A stretch of 64,000 nt of DNA, from assembly GCA_965198655.1 (NCBI GenBank), contig OZ240668.1, positions 310,001 through 374,000 on the forward strand, in the 5' to 3' direction. Shown piece by piece: positions 8,842 to 17,747 of this stretch. Under the pieces are notes generated by a model that searched no databases, was not told the DNA's origin, and saw nothing but the letters and a program-made list of their open reading frames with translations. This DNA is from Lichenicola sp965198655. Its GTDB lineage: Bacteria > Pseudomonadota > Alphaproteobacteria > Acetobacterales > Acetobacteraceae. The translations under genes were made by a program, and so were the position numbers. How positions within the stretch are numbered: position 1 is the first letter of the stretch; each line of letters opens with the position of its first letter.

Positions 8842-9750
8842 GTGCAGCCCAGCCGTTCCGATCTGGCGGATCTCAGCCATTTCCTCGTGATCGCGAAGCA
8901 TCGCAGCTTCCGGCGCGCTGGTCTCGAGCTGGGCGTCAGCGCGTCGGCCCTCAGCCACGCCTTGAAGGGGCTGGAAGCGCGGCTCGGCGTCCGCCTGCTC
9001 AACCGCACCAATAGGAGCGTCACCCCTACGGCGGCGGGCGAGGAGCTTCGCGCAGCCATCGGCGCGCCGTTCGAGGCCATCGGGTCGGCGGTGGAAGCCC
9101 TGAACCGTCATCGTGCCGGGCCGGCGGGCCGCATTCGGCTCAACGTGATGGAGCAGGCGAGCATGCTCCTGCTGGCCCCGGTGCTGCCGACCTTCGTCGA
9201 CCGCTACCCGGAGATCACCGTCGACGTCCGGGTCTCGAACCGCCTGCTGGACGTGATCGACGCCGGTGCCGATGCCGGGATCCGCTACGGCGATACGGTT
9301 CCCGAGGACATGATCGCGCAACGGCTGTCCGCCGACCTACGCTGGGTCGTGGTGGGCGCGCCTTCCTACCTGGAGCGGTTCCCCATGCCGGCGCAGCCCC
9401 GCGACCTGCTCGGCCACCGCTGCCTGCGTGTCCGCCTCGGGAACGACCGCATCTACCATTGGGAGTTCGAGAAGGATGGGCAGGCCCTGGCACTCGACGT
9501 GCCGGGGGCCTTGACCCTGGACGACACGGAGCTTGCGATCGCCCTCGCCAGGGCGGGCGCGGGCCTCGCCTACCTGCCGGAGCCCTGCGTGGCGCCGCTG
9601 ATCCGGGACGGCGAGCTGCGCCTCGTGCTCGAGGACTGGTCGTCGACCGGCGCCGGCTTCTTCCTCTACTACCCGAGCCGCAGACAGGTGCCGGCTGGCC
9701 TACGCGTGCTCATCGACCTCATACGCGACATGTGCCCGCTCGGCCTTTGA
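8842..9750 (+). CDS. LysR-family transcriptional regulator
   Basis: 302 residues. An N-terminal winged helix-turn-helix (about 8-66; FLVIAKHRSFRRAGLELGVSASALSHALKGLEARLGVRLLNRT) is followed by a LysR substrate-binding domain (about 93-295; GRIRLNVMEQASMLLLAPVLPTF). Length is typical. The start is GTG at 8842. Its position between two SDR genes, and upstream of an SDR-cupin pair in the same direction, suggests it controls one or both. A 19-bp palindrome at 9906-9924, between its stop and the downstream SDR gene, is a candidate target. The inducer is unknown. Confidence 0.9.
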   Translation: MQPSRSDLADLSHFLVIAKHRSFRRAGLELGVSASALSHALKGLEARLGVRLLNRTNRSVTPTAAGEELRAAIGAPFEAIGSAVEALNRHRAGPAGRIRLNVMEQASMLLLAPVLPTFVDRYPEITVDVRVSNRLLDVIDAGADAGIRYGDTVPEDMIAQRLSADLRWVVVGAPSYLERFPMPAQPRDLLGHRCLRVRLGNDRIYHWEFEKDGQALALDVPGALTLDDTELAIALARAGAGLAYLPEPCVAPLIRDGELRLVLEDWSSTGAGFFLYYPSRRQVPAGLRVLIDLIRDMCPLGL

Positions 9751-9905
9751 GCCGGCGTGAACCGGTCGTGGCCCGGTGTCCCGATCCGGACGCCCGCGGG
9801 CGACTTTCCGCGGCACCGGATTCCGCTTCCGGTGCCCTGCCTGTCCCCTACCTCCGAGCGGACCGCCGGGCCGGACCCGCCGGGGGAGCGTTCGGTCCGG
9901 TCGGA

Positions 9906-9924
9906 CGATGAGCTGGCTTCATCG
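9906..9924. promoter_or_regulatory. Candidate LysR-type operator (CGATGA-N7-TCATCG)
   Basis: Perfect 6-bp inverted repeat with a 7-bp centre, 123 bp before the SDR start at 10047. It has the general T-N11-A shape used by LysR proteins, and a LysR gene lies directly upstream. A nearby direct repeat GATCGCG (9985 and 9998) was also seen. Binding is inferred only. Confidence 0.4.
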
Positions 9925-10046
9925 CTCCGTTGCGGCAGCGACCCCTGATCCCCCCGGCCCGACCCGCCCACATCGGTGTTCGGCGATCGCGACAGGTGAT
10001 CGCGCGACGAACGCTCATCCTCATCCTGAACAAGCGAGGTATCGCC

Positions 10047-10802
10047 ATGTCCGGTCCTGGTCGTTTTTCCGGCAAGGTCGCCTTCGTCACCGGCGCTGCA
10101 GGCGGCATCGGGCGCGCGACGGCGATCGCGTTCGCCAGCAAAGGCGCCCGCGTCGCCGTCGCCGACCGCACGGAGGACGCGCTGCGGCAGACCGCGGATG
10201 CGATCGGGGAGGCCGGCGGCGAGGCGCTGGCCATCACCTGCGACGTGTCGGTGCCGGGACAGGTCGAGGCGGCGATCGCGCGCATCGTCGACACGTTCGG
10301 CCGGCTCGACATCGCCTTCAACAACGCCGGGGTCGAGAACCGGGCGGCGCCGCTCGCAGAGATCGCGCTCGACGAGTGGGACCGCATCCTGGACATCAAC
10401 CTGCGCGGAACCTTCATCTGCATGAGGCACGAGATCGCCCAGATGCTGCGGCAGGGGAGCGGGGTGGTCGTCAACACCTCCTCCGGCGCCGGCATACGCG
10501 GCGTCGCCGGGGGCAGCGCCTATGCGGCCTCCAAGCACGCCATCATCGGTTTGACCAAATCCGCGGCACTCGACTATGCCAAGCTGAACATCCGGGTGAA
10601 CGCCGTTCTGCCAGGCAACATCGCGACGCCGATGATGGACCGCTTCACCGGCGGCGACCTCCAAAAGGCGATCGAGCTGGAGCCGGTCGGGCGGCTGGGC
10701 AGGCCGGAGGAGATCGCCGAGGCCGTGCTGTGGATGAGCTCCGACCTCGGCGCGTTCGTCACCGGCGCGTCGATCTCGGTGGATGGCGGCTGGTCGTTTT
10801 GA
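10047..10802 (+). CDS. Short-chain dehydrogenase/reductase
   Basis: 251 residues from ATG 10047, chosen because the upstream part of the open frame lacks SDR homology. Classical SDR motifs: TGAAGGIG (NAD(P) binding, near residue 15), NNAG, catalytic SS in NTSSGAG, and YAASK, ending with GASISVDGGWSF. This is the FabG/glucose-dehydrogenase-like classical group. It is probably co-transcribed with the cupin gene 32 bp downstream; the cupin resembles hydroxynitrile lyase. A joint role in carbonyl or cyanohydrin chemistry is conceivable but unproven. A LysR gene lies upstream with a possible operator between. Confidence 0.87.
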   Translation: MSGPGRFSGKVAFVTGAAGGIGRATAIAFASKGARVAVADRTEDALRQTADAIGEAGGEALAITCDVSVPGQVEAAIARIVDTFGRLDIAFNNAGVENRAAPLAEIALDEWDRILDINLRGTFICMRHEIAQMLRQGSGVVVNTSSGAGIRGVAGGSAYAASKHAIIGLTKSAALDYAKLNIRVNAVLPGNIATPMMDRFTGGDLQKAIELEPVGRLGRPEEIAEAVLWMSSDLGAFVTGASISVDGGWSF

Positions 10803-10834
10803 TCGCGACGATCAGGCCTGGAAAGGAGAACCGA

Positions 10835-11233
<399 letters not shown>

Positions 11234-11310
11234 ACCCACCTGACGAGGGTTCGCTTTCATCCGACCACGCGCGCTTCGACTGCTCCTGACTGTCCTGATG
11301 AACAGCGTCA

Positions 11311-11338
11311 CCCGATCAGGTGACTCCACCTGATCGGG
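11311..11338. terminator. Perfect 12-bp inverted repeat between convergent genes
   Basis: CCCGATCAGGTG and its exact complement flank an ACTC loop. It lies between the cupin gene (stop 11233, rightward) and the DUF892 gene (stop 11431, leftward). It would make a strong RNA hairpin from either strand. No U-tract follows on either side, so it is a terminator-like or RNA-stabilising hairpin rather than a classic intrinsic terminator. Confidence 0.5.
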
Positions 11339-11430
11339 ATCTGGTCCAGTATTCCGGTCCGGGAACTCGCGAACGGACTTCCGGGACCTTGACGGCCTAT
11401 TCGTTCTTGACGCTCAAGCGAACTTCAAGG

Positions 11431-11907
11431 TCAGGCCGCCAGCAGCTTTTCCGCCAGCGCGTTGTGCGCCGCATCCGCCTTCTTGGCCTCGTCGAGCGAG
11501 CTGTGCATGGCCTGCGTCACCGTGTCGAGGCCGAGCTTCGCCGCGTAGTTGCCGAGCGTGCCGAACGAGGCGATCCAGTAGTGCAGCGCGAGCTGTCCGG
11601 CGGCGACGATGCCGAGGTCGCGGCTGATGTCGTCCGGCGCGTGCTGGCGGATCCGCTTGCTGACCTCGTAATGCGCCTCGAGGATCGGGTTGCCGGCATT
11701 CTCGACGCCGCCGACCTCGTCGATGGCCTGTCCGATCCGCCGCGCCCACTGCTCGGAGGTCGCGTTGCCGGCCTGCAGCGCCGCCTTCAGCTCGGGATGC
11801 TTCGCATCCTTCTCGATCTCGCCGGTCGCCTTCTTCGCCACTTCGCCGCCGGCCCTCAGCGCCTGAAGGCCGTGTGCGATCAACGTCTTGATGTCCTGAT
11901 CTGGCAT
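11431..11907 (-). CDS. DUF892 (YciF-like) ferritin-like protein
   Basis: 158 residues, almost wholly helical and without signal peptide. The pattern matches the DUF892/YciF ferritin-like four-helix family: an early LIAHGLQALRAGG segment, a central LEAHYEVSKRIR helix, and AAGQLALHYWIASFGTLGNYAAKLGL. In other bacteria these proteins are stress-induced and may bind metals. It starts at ATG 11907, 175 bp after the coaA stop, so it may have its own promoter. I looked for a sigma-EcfG promoter upstream and found no match. The biochemical role is unknown. Confidence 0.78.
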   Translation of the reverse strand: MPDQDIKTLIAHGLQALRAGGEVAKKATGEIEKDAKHPELKAALQAGNATSEQWARRIGQAIDEVGGVENAGNPILEAHYEVSKRIRQHAPDDISRDLGIVAAGQLALHYWIASFGTLGNYAAKLGLDTVTQAMHSSLDEAKKADAAHNALAEKLLAA

Positions 11908-12082
11908 GTCCGTCTATCCTTAGCTGCGCATGACGCGCAGGCAGGGCAACGGCACCTTACCCCGCCGGTTGCAGCCTCGGCGACCACCTGTCGAATTCGT
12001 GTTGCCGCCGTCGCCGATACAGCGCGTTCCGCAACATTGCAGAGCTGGAAAGAAGATTTGCCGAGCACATGAGCAGCGCGCA

Positions 12083-13072
12083 TCAGAGCCTGCGCAGCCA
12101 GACCTCCTCGACCGCATGCGAGGCGTCCTTGCGCAGCACCAGGCTCGCGCGCTCCCGCGTGGGTGCTATGTTGCGTTGCAGGTTCGGCCCGTTGATCTCG
12201 CGCCAGATGCCGCGCGCCATGTCGCGAGCGGCCTCGACGTCGAGGTCGCGGTACCGGTGGAAATAGGAGGCCGGATCCTGGAACACCGTGCGCTGCAGCA
12301 GCAGGTGGCGCTCGACGTACCACTCCTCGATAATAGCCGCGTCCGCATCGATGTAGACGGAGAAGTCGAAGTAGTCGGACGCCACCACCGGCGAGGCGAC
12401 CGTCTGCAGCACGTTCAATCCCTCGAAGATGACCACGTCCGGGCGGTCGATCACCTGGAACTCCGACGGCAGCACGTCATAAAGGTGGTGCGAGTAGATC
12501 GGCACCTTCAGGTTCGGCACTCCGGCCTTCAGGTCGATCAGGAACGACAACATGCCGTGCAGGTCGTAGCTTTCCGGAAACCCCTTGCGCCGCATCAGGT
12601 CGCGCTGCTTCAGCACGGCAGTGCTGAGCAGGAAGCCGTCGGTCGCCACCAGCCGGACCTTCAGCCCCTCGAACGAGGAGGCCAGCACCGCCTGCAGCAG
12701 GCGCGAGAAGGTGCTCTTGCCCACCGCGACGCTTCCGGCGATGCCGATGATGTAGGGACGCGGCACCGGCTCCTGGTTGAAGAAGCCGTTCTGGATCGTG
12801 CCGTGAAGCGCGTTGGCGGCGGCGATATTCAAGCCCAGCAGCCGGGCCAGCGGCAGGTAGATGTCCGCCACCTCCTCGGTCGAGACCGGCTCGTTCAGGC
12901 CTGCCTGGGCCTGCAGCACCTCGTCGGTCAGCGACAACTTGGCGCCGGCGTGGAAGGCGCCCCATTCCTTGCGTCCGAAGCACTGGAAGATCGAGTGCAG
13001 CCGCTTGGCCGGCAGGTCGCGCGAGGATGCGGTCCGAGACGCGGTCAGCGACTGCTCCACCTGCGCCGGCAC
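12083..13072 (-). CDS. coaA: Type I pantothenate kinase
   Basis: 329 residues. It has a P-loop GSVAVGKST (113-121) and the bacterial type I PanK signatures YDLHGMLSFLIDLKAG, YSHHLYDVLP and DVVIFEGLNVLQ. It phosphorylates pantothenate in the first committed step of coenzyme A synthesis in the cytoplasm. Length fits the family (about 316 in E. coli). The start is GTG at 13072, four bases after the etfA stop, so it is co-transcribed with the electron-transfer flavoprotein genes. That pairing is unusual but metabolically sensible, as ETF serves acyl-CoA dehydrogenases. Confidence 0.95.
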   Translation of the reverse strand: MPAQVEQSLTASRTASSRDLPAKRLHSIFQCFGRKEWGAFHAGAKLSLTDEVLQAQAGLNEPVSTEEVADIYLPLARLLGLNIAAANALHGTIQNGFFNQEPVPRPYIIGIAGSVAVGKSTFSRLLQAVLASSFEGLKVRLVATDGFLLSTAVLKQRDLMRRKGFPESYDLHGMLSFLIDLKAGVPNLKVPIYSHHLYDVLPSEFQVIDRPDVVIFEGLNVLQTVASPVVASDYFDFSVYIDADAAIIEEWYVERHLLLQRTVFQDPASYFHRYRDLDVEAARDMARGIWREINGPNLQRNIAPTRERASLVLRKDASHAVEEVWLRRL

Positions 13073-13076
13073 CCGC

Positions 13077-14015
13077 TCATCCCGCCTTTTGCAGTTCCGC
13101 GTTCAGCTCGGGCAAGGCTGTGAACAGGTCGGCGACCAGGCCGTAATCGGCGACCTGGAAGATCGGCGCGTCGGCATCCTTGTTGATGGCAACGATGATC
13201 TTGCTGTCCTTCATGCCGGCCAGGTGCTGGATCGCGCCGGAGATGCCGATCGCCACGTAGAGGTCCGGCGCCACGATCTTGCCGGTCTGTCCCACCTGGT
13301 AGTCGTTCGGCACGTACCCTGCGTCCACCGCCGCGCGCGAGGCGCCGATCGCGGCGCCGAGGCTGTCGGCGATCGGGTCGAGCAGGCGGAAGTTCTCGCC
13401 GTTCTGCATCCCCCGCCCGCCCGACACCACCACCCGCGCTGAGGCCAGCTCCGGACGCTCGGACCTCGACAGCTCGGCCGAGACGAAGCGCGAGGGTGCC
13501 GCGTGCTCCCCGGGAGCGGTGTCCTCGATCGCCGCACTCCCGCCCTCGGCGGGGGCCGGATCGAAGCTGGCGGCGCGCACCGTGATCACCTTCGTCGCGT
13601 CCGACGAGCGCACAGTCGCCAGCGCGTTGCCGGCATAGATCGGGCGCACGAAGGTGGACCCGTCGACCACGGAAACGATGTCGCTGATCGGCTGCACGTC
13701 CAGCAGGGCCGCCACGCGCGGCAGCACGTTCTTGCCCAGCGCGGTGGAGCCGGCGAGGATGTGCTCGTACGGTCCCGCCAGCGACGCGATCAGCGCCGCC
13801 ATCGGCTCGGCCATCGGCCGGGCCTGGGCCTCGGCATCCACCTTGAGCACCCTGGACACCCCGGCGATCCGGGATGCCGCCTCCGCCACCGGGCCGATGC
13901 CGTGGCCGGCGACCAGCGCGTGCACCTCGCCGAGGCGGGTGGCGGCGGTAACAGCGGAGCGGGTGGCGGGGCTGATGTGGCCGTCCGCATGGTCGACCAG
14001 GACGAGAACGGGCAT
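13077..14015 (-). CDS. etfA: Electron transfer flavoprotein, alpha subunit
   Basis: 312 residues. The N-terminal ETF domain (about 1-180; VLVLVDHADGHI...) is followed by the C-terminal FAD-binding domain with RVVVSGGRGMQNGENF, DYQVGQTGKIVAPDLYVAIGISGAIQHLAGM and VAINKDADAPIF, all hallmark motifs. With EtfB it accepts electrons from acyl-CoA and other dehydrogenases and passes them to ETF-QO, whose gene is in the same operon. The ATG is 3 bp after the etfB stop. Confidence 0.96.
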   Translation of the reverse strand: MPVLVLVDHADGHISPATRSAVTAATRLGEVHALVAGHGIGPVAEAASRIAGVSRVLKVDAEAQARPMAEPMAALIASLAGPYEHILAGSTALGKNVLPRVAALLDVQPISDIVSVVDGSTFVRPIYAGNALATVRSSDATKVITVRAASFDPAPAEGGSAAIEDTAPGEHAAPSRFVSAELSRSERPELASARVVVSGGRGMQNGENFRLLDPIADSLGAAIGASRAAVDAGYVPNDYQVGQTGKIVAPDLYVAIGISGAIQHLAGMKDSKIIVAINKDADAPIFQVADYGLVADLFTALPELNAELQKAG

Positions 14016-14018
14016 GGC

Positions 14019-14780
14019 TCAGATCACCTTGGCTTCTTGGCGCAGCTTGGCCACCAGCTCGGCGACCGAGGCCACGCTCACGCCGCCCGGCCGCGCCGGC
14101 GGCTCGGACACGCGGATCGTGGTCAGGCGGGGGGAAACGTCGACGCCGAGCTCGACCGGCGTCAGCATCTGCATCGGCTTCTTGCGCGCCTTCATGATGT
14201 TGGGCAGCGAGGCGTAGCGGGGCTCGTTCAGGCGCAGGTCGACGGTGATGATGGCGGGCAGCGGCACGGCGATGGTTTCCAGGCCGCCATCGACTTCGCG
14301 GGTGACGGTGGCGGTGCCGCCATCCCCGTCGACCGCCAGCTCGATGCGGCTGGCGAAGGTGCCCTGCGCCCAGCCGAGCAGGCCTGCCAGCATCTGGCCG
14401 GTGGCGTTCATGTCGTCGTCGATCGCCTGCTTGCCCATCAGCACCAGCGACGGCTGCTCCCGCTCGACCAGGGCGCGCAGCATCTTGGCCACCGCCAGCG
14501 GCTCGAGCGCCGCGTCGGTCTGCACCAGCACGGCCCGGTCGGCGCCCATGGCGAGCGCGGTGCGCAGCGTGTCCTGGCATTGCTGCACGCCGATCGACAC
14601 CGCGACGATCTCGGTGGCGACGCCCTTCTCCTTGAGCCGCACCGCCTCCTCGACCGCGATCTCGTCGAACGGGTTCATCGACATCTTGACGCCGGCCAGC
14701 TCCACGCCGGAGCCGTCGGCCTTGACGCGCGGCTTCACGTTGTAGTCGATCACGCGCTTGACCGGCACGAGGAGTTTCAT
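14019..14780 (-). CDS. etfB: Electron transfer flavoprotein, beta subunit
   Basis: 253 residues. It opens with the conserved MKLLVPVKRVIDYNVK and contains NPFDEIAVEEAVRLKEKG and the AMP-binding type region RTALAMGADRAVLV. A recognition-loop-like LPAIITVDLRLNEPRYASLPNIMKARKKP follows. It pairs with EtfA (next gene, 3 bp away). Its start lies 28 bp after the ETF-QO stop. Length and motifs are ordinary for the family. Confidence 0.96.
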   Translation of the reverse strand: MKLLVPVKRVIDYNVKPRVKADGSGVELAGVKMSMNPFDEIAVEEAVRLKEKGVATEIVAVSIGVQQCQDTLRTALAMGADRAVLVQTDAALEPLAVAKMLRALVEREQPSLVLMGKQAIDDDMNATGQMLAGLLGWAQGTFASRIELAVDGDGGTATVTREVDGGLETIAVPLPAIITVDLRLNEPRYASLPNIMKARKKPMQMLTPVELGVDVSPRLTTIRVSEPPARPGGVSVASVAELVAKLRQEAKVI

Positions 14781-14808
14781 CTTCGGTTCCTGGTGAATGG
14801 AGGGCGCG

Positions 14809-16455
14809 TCACATGCCGCCCGGGTAATTGGGGCCGCCGCCGCCCTCCGGCGCCGACCAGTCGATGTTCTCGGTCGGGTCCTTGATGTCGCAGGTCTTGC
14901 AGTGCACGCAGTTCTGCGCGTTGATCTGCAGCCGCGGCCCGGTCCCGTCGCCGTCCTCCGTCCCGACCGCCTCGTACACCCCGGCCGGGCAGTAGCGGCT
15001 TTCCGGCGAACGATACATTCCCCAGTTCACGTCCCGCCAGCGCGCCGGGTCGCGCAGCCGGAGGTGCACCGGCTGGTCCTCCTCGTGGTTGGTGTTCGAC
15101 AGGAACACGGAGGACAGCTTGTCGAAGGTCAGCTTCCCGTCCGGCTTCGGGTAGTCGATCGGCGTCGAGACGTCCGCCGGGTCCAGCACCTCGTGGTCGG
15201 CATGGCGGTGGCGCAGCGTCCAGGGCGCGCGGCCGCGCAGCAGCACGGTGTCCACCGCCGAGTAGGCGAAGCCGCCGAGCTGGCCGAAGCGCGCGAAGGC
15301 GGGACGAACGTTGCGAACGCTGCGCATCTCGTCCCACAGCCAGCTATCGCGGACCTTGGCGGTGAAGCCCCTCGGCTCGGCCGGGCGCCCGTCCGACAGC
15401 GCCTCCGCCACCGCTTCGGCCGCCAGCATGCCGGACTTCATCGCCGCGTGGGTGCCCTTGATCTTGGGCACGTTGAGGAAGCCGGCCGCGTCGCCGACCA
15501 GGGCGCCGCCGGGGAAGGACAGTCGCGGCACCGATTGCAGCCCGCCCTCGGACAAGGCGCGCGCGCCATAGGACACCCGCTTGCCGCCCTCGAGATGCGG
15601 CCGGATCGCCGGATGGGTCTTCAGCCGCTGCATCTCGTCGAACGGCGACAGCCAGGTGTTGGGATAGTCGAGCCCGACCACGAAGCCGTACGACACCAGG
15701 TTGTCGCCGAAATGGTAGAGCCAGGAGCCGCCATAGGTCCGTCGGTCCAGCGGCCAGCCCATGGTGTGCTGCACCAGGCCGGGCCGGTGCTGCGAGGCCG
15801 GCACCTCCCACAGTTCCTTGACGCCGAGCCCGTAGGTCTGCGGGTCGATGCCCCGGCGCAGGTCGAACCGCCGCATCAACTGCTTGGACAGCGAGCCGCG
15901 GCAGCCTTCCGCGAACAGGGTGTACGACGCGCGCAGCTCCATGCCGGGCTGGTGGTTCGGGCCAGGCTCGCCATTGCGGCCGATCCCCATGTCGCCGGTG
16001 GCGATGCCGACGATGCGGCCCTCCTCCTCCAGCAGCTCGGCCGCGCCGAAGCCCGGGTAGATCTCGACGCCCAGCGCTTCCGCCTCGCCGGCAAGCCAGC
16101 GGCACACGTTGCCGAGGCTGACGATGAAGTTGCCGTGGTTGCCCATCTGCGGCGGCACCGGCAGCGGCCAGGCGCGGCGCTCGGTGAGGTAAAGCAGGTG
16201 GTCGGCGGTGGCCGCGGTGTCGAGCGGCGCACCCCGCTCCCGCCAATCCGGGATCAGCTCGTCCAGCGCCCGCGGCTCGATCACAGCACCCGACAGAATG
16301 TGCGCGCCGATCTCCGAGCCCTTCTCGACCAGGCAGACCGAGGCGTCGGGCGAGAGCTGTTTCAGACGGATCGCGGCCGCAAGCCCGGCCGGGCCGCCGC
16401 CGACCACCACCACGTCGAACTCCATCGCCTCGCGCAGCAACTCGCCCATCAACAC
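14809..16455 (-). CDS. Electron transfer flavoprotein-ubiquinone oxidoreductase
   Basis: 548 residues. An N-terminal FAD-binding motif VVVVGGGPAGLAAAIRL, an internal GDAAGFLNVPKIKGTHAAMKSG segment, and a C-terminal [4Fe-4S] cluster with cysteines 489, 516, 519 and 522 (CPAGVYE...CVHCKTCDIKDP) identify the enzyme. It moves electrons from reduced ETF to ubiquinone at the inner membrane. It is first in the leftward operon with etfB, etfA and coaA. The start could be ATG 16455, 16449 or 16425; the FAD motif begins only about 15 residues into the longest form. Length matches bacterial orthologues (about 540-560). Confidence 0.96.
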   Translation of the reverse strand: MLMGELLREAMEFDVVVVGGGPAGLAAAIRLKQLSPDASVCLVEKGSEIGAHILSGAVIEPRALDELIPDWRERGAPLDTAATADHLLYLTERRAWPLPVPPQMGNHGNFIVSLGNVCRWLAGEAEALGVEIYPGFGAAELLEEEGRIVGIATGDMGIGRNGEPGPNHQPGMELRASYTLFAEGCRGSLSKQLMRRFDLRRGIDPQTYGLGVKELWEVPASQHRPGLVQHTMGWPLDRRTYGGSWLYHFGDNLVSYGFVVGLDYPNTWLSPFDEMQRLKTHPAIRPHLEGGKRVSYGARALSEGGLQSVPRLSFPGGALVGDAAGFLNVPKIKGTHAAMKSGMLAAEAVAEALSDGRPAEPRGFTAKVRDSWLWDEMRSVRNVRPAFARFGQLGGFAYSAVDTVLLRGRAPWTLRHRHADHEVLDPADVSTPIDYPKPDGKLTFDKLSSVFLSNTNHEEDQPVHLRLRDPARWRDVNWGMYRSPESRYCPAGVYEAVGTEDGDGTGPRLQINAQNCVHCKTCDIKDPTENIDWSAPEGGGGPNYPGGM

Positions 16456-16642
16456 GCGCCCATTTTAACCTGAGCCGGAGCCATGCTAGCCCCGCGCTGC
16501 CGGTTATGTGCCCCTGGCGGGGTCGCGGATCAACCGGCCGGTCGCCGACGCATGATCTGTCGCGGGAGCGATCACAGGGACAGGGCGTTGCACCGTCCGT
16601 GTCGGGCACGACCGCCTGCCAACCGACCAGGGACCCCGCGCG

Positions 16643-17056
16643 ATGCAGACCAGACACGTCCTGACCCGTGCCGACGCGCGCCGCCTGATGACGGCGGCGG
16701 CGGGAGAAGCGGAGCGCCGGCAGCTCGCGGTCAGCATCGCCGTCGTCGACGAGGCCGGCGTGCTCCTGCTGCTGGAACGCTTGGACGGCGCCCGGTCGCA
16801 CACGCCGGAGGCCGCCACGCTCAAGGCCAGGACCGCCGCCATCGCCCGGTCGTCGACCGCCATCCTGGAGCGGCAGGTCCGGGAGAACCCGGCGACGCTG
16901 TCGTTCCCGGGCCGCATGCCGCTGACCGGCGGCGTGCCCCTGGTCCATGCCGGGGAGGTGGTCGGCGCGGTGGGATCGTCCGGCGCGCAGCCGGACGAGG
17001 ACCAAGCGGTGTGCAACGCCGCGGTGGCGGCGATGGCGCTGCTGGCGGCGGATTGA
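16643..17056 (+). CDS. GlcG/HbpS-family protein
   Basis: 137 residues. The HbpS-like/GlcG fold is indicated by LTRADARRLMTAAAGEAERRQLAVSIAVVDEAGVLLLLERLDGA, then FPGRMPLTGGVPLVHAGEVVGAVGSSG and EDQAVCNAAVAAM. Members include GlcG of the glycolate locus and the heme-binding HbpS; the typical size is about 135-150. Function is not established for most. No signal peptide is seen, so it is likely cytoplasmic. Repeat copy B begins immediately after its TGA. Confidence 0.82.
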   Translation: MQTRHVLTRADARRLMTAAAGEAERRQLAVSIAVVDEAGVLLLLERLDGARSHTPEAATLKARTAAIARSSTAILERQVRENPATLSFPGRMPLTGGVPLVHAGEVVGAVGSSGAQPDEDQAVCNAAVAAMALLAAD

Positions 17057-17186
17057 GGCAAGGCTGGGCTCTGCCCATCGATCTGCTTCGCAGCTCGGTC
17101 CGCTGGGGCCTCAGGCCCCAGTACTTTAAGAGTCGGGTTTGAAGGGCTTTGCCCTTCATGGGGTCCAGGGGCAACGCCCCTGGCCT
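17057..17186. repeat. Palindromic intergenic repeat, copy B
   Basis: Full copy in the orientation tail-first on the plus strand: GCAAGGCTGGGCTCTGCCC, ATCTGCTTCGCAGCTCGGTCC, then CTGGGGCCTCAGGCCCCAG, GAAGGGCTTTGCCCTTC and CCAGGGGCAACGCCCCTGG. It starts at the base after the GlcG-like gene's stop codon and ends 33 bp before the tRNA gene. Orientation relative to the upstream gene is as in copies A, C and E. Confidence 0.85.
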
Positions 17187-17218
17187 GTCTTCCCGCCTTT
17201 GGCAGACTGCGTCGGCGG

Positions 17219-17294
17219 TGGTGGAGCTGAGGGGAATCGAACCCCTGACCTCCTCATTGCGAACGAGGCGCTCTCCCAACTGAGCTACAGCCCC
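17219..17294 (-). tRNA. tRNA-Ala (anticodon CGC)
   Basis: 76 nt including an encoded CCA end. The cloverleaf folds with acceptor GGGGCTG / CAGCTCC containing the G3:U70 alanine identity pair, D arm GCTC / GAGC, anticodon loop TTCGCAA giving CGC (reads GCG), and T arm AGGGG-TTCGATT-CCCCT. It reads leftward, with repeat copy B downstream of its 3' end. Confidence 0.95.
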
Positions 17295-17426
17295 GCCGTG
17301 CAGGGGGCGGAAAATAGACCAGGCCGGCCTCAAGTCAAGCAGCGCCGGGCGGCTCGGCCCCCGTTGTTGCGCGGGCAAGGCGGGGTCGGTAGCTTCCCGC
17401 GCAGCCACGCATAAGGACCCGCCGCC

Positions 17427-17747
17427 GTGATCACGGCCATCTTCCAACTGCTCTACCTGCTGATCCAGCTCTACATCTACGTGCTCCTGATCTCCTGCCT
17501 GTTCAGCCTGCTCTACGCGTTCAACATCGTCGACAGCCGCAACCGGCTGGTGCGCAGCGTCGGCGAGTTCCTGTATCGCGCCACCGAGCCGGTGCTGGCG
17601 CCGGTGCGACGAATCCTGCCGCAGTTCGGCAGCATGGACCTGAGCCCGCTGGTGGTGCTGCTGGCGCTGCAATACCTAGTAGTGCCGCTGCTGCGCTCGG
17701 TCGAGATCGCCATCCTCACCCATTCGACGCAGCAATTCTTTTCGTGA
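17427..17747 (+). CDS. YggT-family membrane protein
   Basis: 106 residues with two hydrophobic blocks: about 3-30, a long aliphatic-aromatic helix, and about 72-95. Between them lies the family segment F.YRATEPVLAPVRRILPQFGSMDLSPLVVLLALQYL. YggT proteins are small inner-membrane proteins linked elsewhere to cell-division and osmotic or ion stress. The start is GTG 17427. Its stop overlaps the GTG start of the following glycosyltransferase gene, suggesting coupling. Confidence 0.85.
   Translation: MITAIFQLLYLLIQLYIYVLLISCLFSLLYAFNIVDSRNRLVRSVGEFLYRATEPVLAPVRRILPQFGSMDLSPLVVLLALQYLVVPLLRSVEIAILTHSTQQFFS

Noticed and set aside
12001..12060. Sigma-EcfG promoter before the DUF892 gene
   Set aside because: A GGAAC is present on the minus strand, but no GTT lies at 16-17 bp spacing.
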